Source: Candidatus Spyradosoma merdigallinarum
Lineage (GTDB): Bacteria; Verrucomicrobiota; Verrucomicrobiia; Opitutales; UBA953
Direction: 5' to 3'
DNA: 15,108 nt
Assembly (NCBI GenBank): GCA_018713755.1
Contig: DVOG01000128.1
Coordinates: 1-15,108 of the forward strand
This document shows, in pieces, positions 13,393 through 15,108 of this stretch. How positions within the stretch are numbered: position 1 is the stretch's first letter; each line of letters begins with the position of its first letter. The position numbers were made by a program, and so were the translations under genes. The notes under the pieces were generated by a model. The model searched no databases and was not told the DNA's origin. It saw only the letters and a list, made by a program, of their open reading frames with translations.

Positions 13393-14541
13393 TCACGCCG
13401 GCGTTCCCGCCGTGACGGGCAACAGCCAAACGATGACGTTGTAAATGCAGTAGCCGAGGAACATCGACACGGGAAGCGTCAGCACCCACGCCCAAAGAAT
13501 GCGCGTGATGGTAGAGAAATTCACGCGACTGGCGTCTTTCGCCACGCCCACGCCCATGATGGACGTGGAAACGACGTGCGTCGTGGACACGGGCATGCCG
13601 AGCTGCGACGTTCCGATGAGAATCGACGCCGAAGTCAGCTCCGCGGCGAATCCGTGCACGGGGAGCAGCTTGACCATTTTATGCCCCATCGTGCGAATGA
13701 TGCGGTAGCCGCCGCCCGCCGTTCCCGCCGCCATGACGAGCGCACACATGACTTTCACCCAAACGGGGACGTCCGATCCTTCCGGAATCTGGAGAAAACT
13801 CAGCCAGGACGGGTTGCTGTCGAACGCTCCGGACGCCGTTCCCGCGACGAGCGCGAGCGTGATGATGCCCATCGTTTTCTGCGCGTCGGACGTGCCGTGC
13901 GCGAAACCCATTCCCGCCGCCGAAAAAATCTGGCATTTGCTGAAAATGAACTGCACCATCGCCGGCTTCGTTTTCCGCAGAATGATGAAAAACAGCGTCA
14001 TCACGACCATGCCGAGCACGAAGCCGAGGACCGGCGAAAGCAGCATCGGCATGACGAGCTTCGGCCAAAGCCCTTTCGTCCCGCCTTCGATGGACCAGTA
14101 AAGCACGCTCCAGTCTATTTCCCCGGGAACATACCCCGCGGGGAGCGCATGCCCGGCCGCGGCGGCAGCTTCCGTGAAATTCGCCTCCGTCGTTTTGGCG
14201 AGAGCGCTCCCGCAGAGCGAGCCGATCAGCGTGTGCGAAGAGCTGGACGGAATCCCGAACCACCACGTGATCAGGTTCCACGTGATGCCCGACATCAGCG
14301 CGGCGGAAATGACGTGCATGTTGATCGCCACGGCGTCCACCAGCCCCTCGGAAATCGTCTTCGCGACGGCCGTGCCCCAAAGCGCGCCGAGAAGGTTCAT
14401 CGCCGCGGCGAGCATGATGGCCGGCCGCGGCATCAGCGCGCGCGTGGAAATGGACGTGGCAATCGCGTTCGCCGAATCGTGAAACCCGTTGATGTATTCG
14501 AACACCAGCGCGGCGAACAGGACGATGAGAAAAATAATCAT
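13393..14541 (-). CDS. pit: Low-affinity inorganic phosphate transporter, PiT family
   Basis: The 382-residue protein is a polytopic inner-membrane permease of the PiT family, which imports phosphate (often as metal phosphate) using an ion gradient. The two inverted signature halves are clear: GFHDSANAIATSIST at about 19-33 and AHGTSDAQKTMGII in the middle, and the paired motifs IPSSSSHTLIGSLCG and MPVSTTHVVSTSIMGVG, the latter near the C-terminus. Roughly ten hydrophobic segments can be counted. The start at 14541 opens directly into the first membrane helix. The DUF47 gene ends 27 bases upstream on the same strand; that pair is a widespread operon in which the PhoU-like partner is thought to control the permease. 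The gene ends in an A/T-rich stretch before the tRNA promoter, without a strong terminator hairpin. Confidence 0.95.
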   Translation of the reverse strand: MIIFLIVLFAALVFEYINGFHDSANAIATSISTRALMPRPAIMLAAAMNLLGALWGTAVAKTISEGLVDAVAINMHVISAALMSGITWNLITWWFGIPSSSSHTLIGSLCGSALAKTTEANFTEAAAAAGHALPAGYVPGEIDWSVLYWSIEGGTKGLWPKLVMPMLLSPVLGFVLGMVVMTLFFIILRKTKPAMVQFIFSKCQIFSAAGMGFAHGTSDAQKTMGIITLALVAGTASGAFDSNPSWLSFLQIPEGSDVPVWVKVMCALVMAAGTAGGGYRIIRTMGHKMVKLLPVHGFAAELTSASILIGTSQLGMPVSTTHVVSTSIMGVGVAKDASRVNFSTITRILWAWVLTLPVSMFLGYCIYNVIVWLLPVTAGTPA

Positions 14542-14568
14542 GCCGAAGAATCGTTCCCGCGTTCAGCG

Positions 14569-15108
14569 TCAAGAATACTTCAAAGCCACTTGGAAAACGA
14601 CTTTCGCCGCGTCGCGGCAATGGTCGATCGTATCCTCAAGAAGCTCGTACATGTCTTTGAGAATAATGACTTCCTTCGCGGAAACGTTCCCGTGGTAAAG
14701 ATCCCGCAAGAGGCCGACCATCAGCCGATCCGCGTCGCCCTCGATCGTCTGAACGAGCTCATAATCGTCCTGAATGCGCTCCACCTCCTTGATCGCGCGC
14801 AGCGTTCCCGTCATGCGGACGACGATTTCCGTGGCGCGCGTGAGCATGGAAATCTGCTTTTGGACGATGTCGGATGTGAACTGTTCCGGACAAATGGAAA
14901 GGCGTTCGCCGATTTTGTACGTGCCTTTCGGTACTTTGTAGAGCGCGTTCGCGAGCGCCTCGATGTCTTCCCGCTCAATGGGCGTGGAAAAAGTCGTGCA
15001 CAGATATTCCGAAATCACCAGAACAAGCTTCTTTTCCTTTCTCCGGGAAAAATTCAGCTCCTCGAGCGTTTTTTCGAAGCCTTCGCTCCCGCCGACTTCC
15101 TTGTAAAG
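14569..15108 (-). CDS. DUF47/PhoU-like phosphate transport regulator, N-terminus outside the window
   Basis: The frame is open across the window edge, so the visible 179 residues are the C-terminal part of a protein that is usually about 205-215 residues. It shows the DUF47 pattern: a helical stretch with basic residues, then LCTTFSTPIEREDIEALANAL (about residues 37-57 of the visible part), whose counterpart in relatives reads TFITPFDREDI..LA..LD, followed by long helices ending in KDMYELLEDTIDHCRDAA. The GTG at 15018 lies inside the domain, so it is not the start. DUF47 proteins are PhoU-like helical bundles found beside PiT permeases; here pit follows after 27 bases, supporting co-transcription and control of phosphate uptake. 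The true start and promoter are outside the window. Confidence 0.9.
   Translation of the reverse strand, partial: LYKEVGGSEGFEKTLEELNFSRRKEKKLVLVISEYLCTTFSTPIEREDIEALANALYKVPKGTYKIGERLSICPEQFTSDIVQKQISMLTRATEIVVRMTGTLRAIKEVERIQDDYELVQTIEGDADRLMVGLLRDLYHGNVSAKEVIILKDMYELLEDTIDHCRDAAKVVFQVALKYS

Larger units (their letters stand above)
218..14810. repeat. Dispersed highly iterated octamer CGGGAACG / CGTTCCCG
   Basis: By hand count the core GGGAAC/GTTCCC occurs about 81 times (40 and 41 in each orientation), and the full octamer about 67 times (about 35 and 32). With 60% GC roughly ten cores and one octamer would be expected. First copy 218-225, last 14803-14810. Most copies extend to GCGGGAACG. 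Copies sit in genes on both strands and between genes; facing pairs form terminator stems at 1338-1377, 1386-1410 and 12977-13015 and a palindrome at 3597-3614. None occurs in rubrerythrin, the DUF3332 lipoprotein or the tRNA gene. Counts may be off by a few. Confidence 0.85.

Noticed and set aside
218..14810. The many motif copies as a CRISPR array or a REP element
   Set aside because: Spacing is irregular, copies lie inside genes, and only eight or nine bases are shared, so neither repeat-spacer structure nor a REP-size unit exists.

Overview
The window is a GC-rich (roughly 60% or more by eye), densely coded bacterial chromosome segment with one tRNA gene and no sign of phage, transposon or CRISPR. 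Rubrerythrin, a secreted GH84 O-GlcNAcase-type hexosaminidase closely resembling the Bacteroides enzyme, a DUF3332 lipoprotein and a galactokinase with the variant GRLEFIGNH motif suggest an anaerobic or oxygen-sensitive, probably host-associated bacterium. Verrucomicrobiota or Lentisphaerota of the PVC group would fit, but no phylogenetic marker was searched, so this is an inference. Clear Shine-Dalgarno sequences were seen only before usp and gpsA; most other starts have A/C-rich leaders.

Layout. Positions 1-469 (minus): a YbgC-type thioesterase overlapping by ATGA the start of a probable 5-formyltetrahydrofolate cyclo-ligase that runs off the window. 735-3570 (plus): rubrerythrin, a terminator, then two tandem paralogous U32-like proteins with possible Fe-S cysteines. 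3618-4298 (minus): infC, without the usual rpmI-rplT partners. 4511-5662 (plus): galK. 5825-12360 (minus): a run of six genes read leftward, from the GH84 enzyme through crcB, a HAD phosphatase, panB and gpsA to a tandem-domain universal stress protein. 12516-12953 (plus): the DUF3332 lipoprotein with a strong terminator. 13241-13315 (minus): tRNA-Gly(CCC) with its own promoter and terminator. 13393-15108 (minus): a two-gene phosphate-uptake unit in which a DUF47/PhoU-like protein (cut by the window edge) precedes a PiT permease.

Most genes are housekeeping: folate, pantothenate, phospholipid backbone, translation initiation, phosphate and fluoride handling, peroxide and general stress. The unusual content is in the DNA itself. 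A non-palindromic octamer, CGGGAACG or its complement CGTTCCCG, occurs about 67 times by hand count, close to one per 225 bases, in both orientations, in all kinds of reading frame and between genes. Around one copy would be expected by chance. At several gene ends two copies face each other and form the stem of an intrinsic terminator. This is the pattern of DNA uptake sequences in Neisseria and Pasteurellaceae, and the density is comparable to that of the cyanobacterial HIP1 octamer. I do not recognise this octamer as a described element. A second, local oddity is a cluster of CCGCAT/ATGCGG hairpin elements at 13104-13229 between the lipoprotein and the tRNA.
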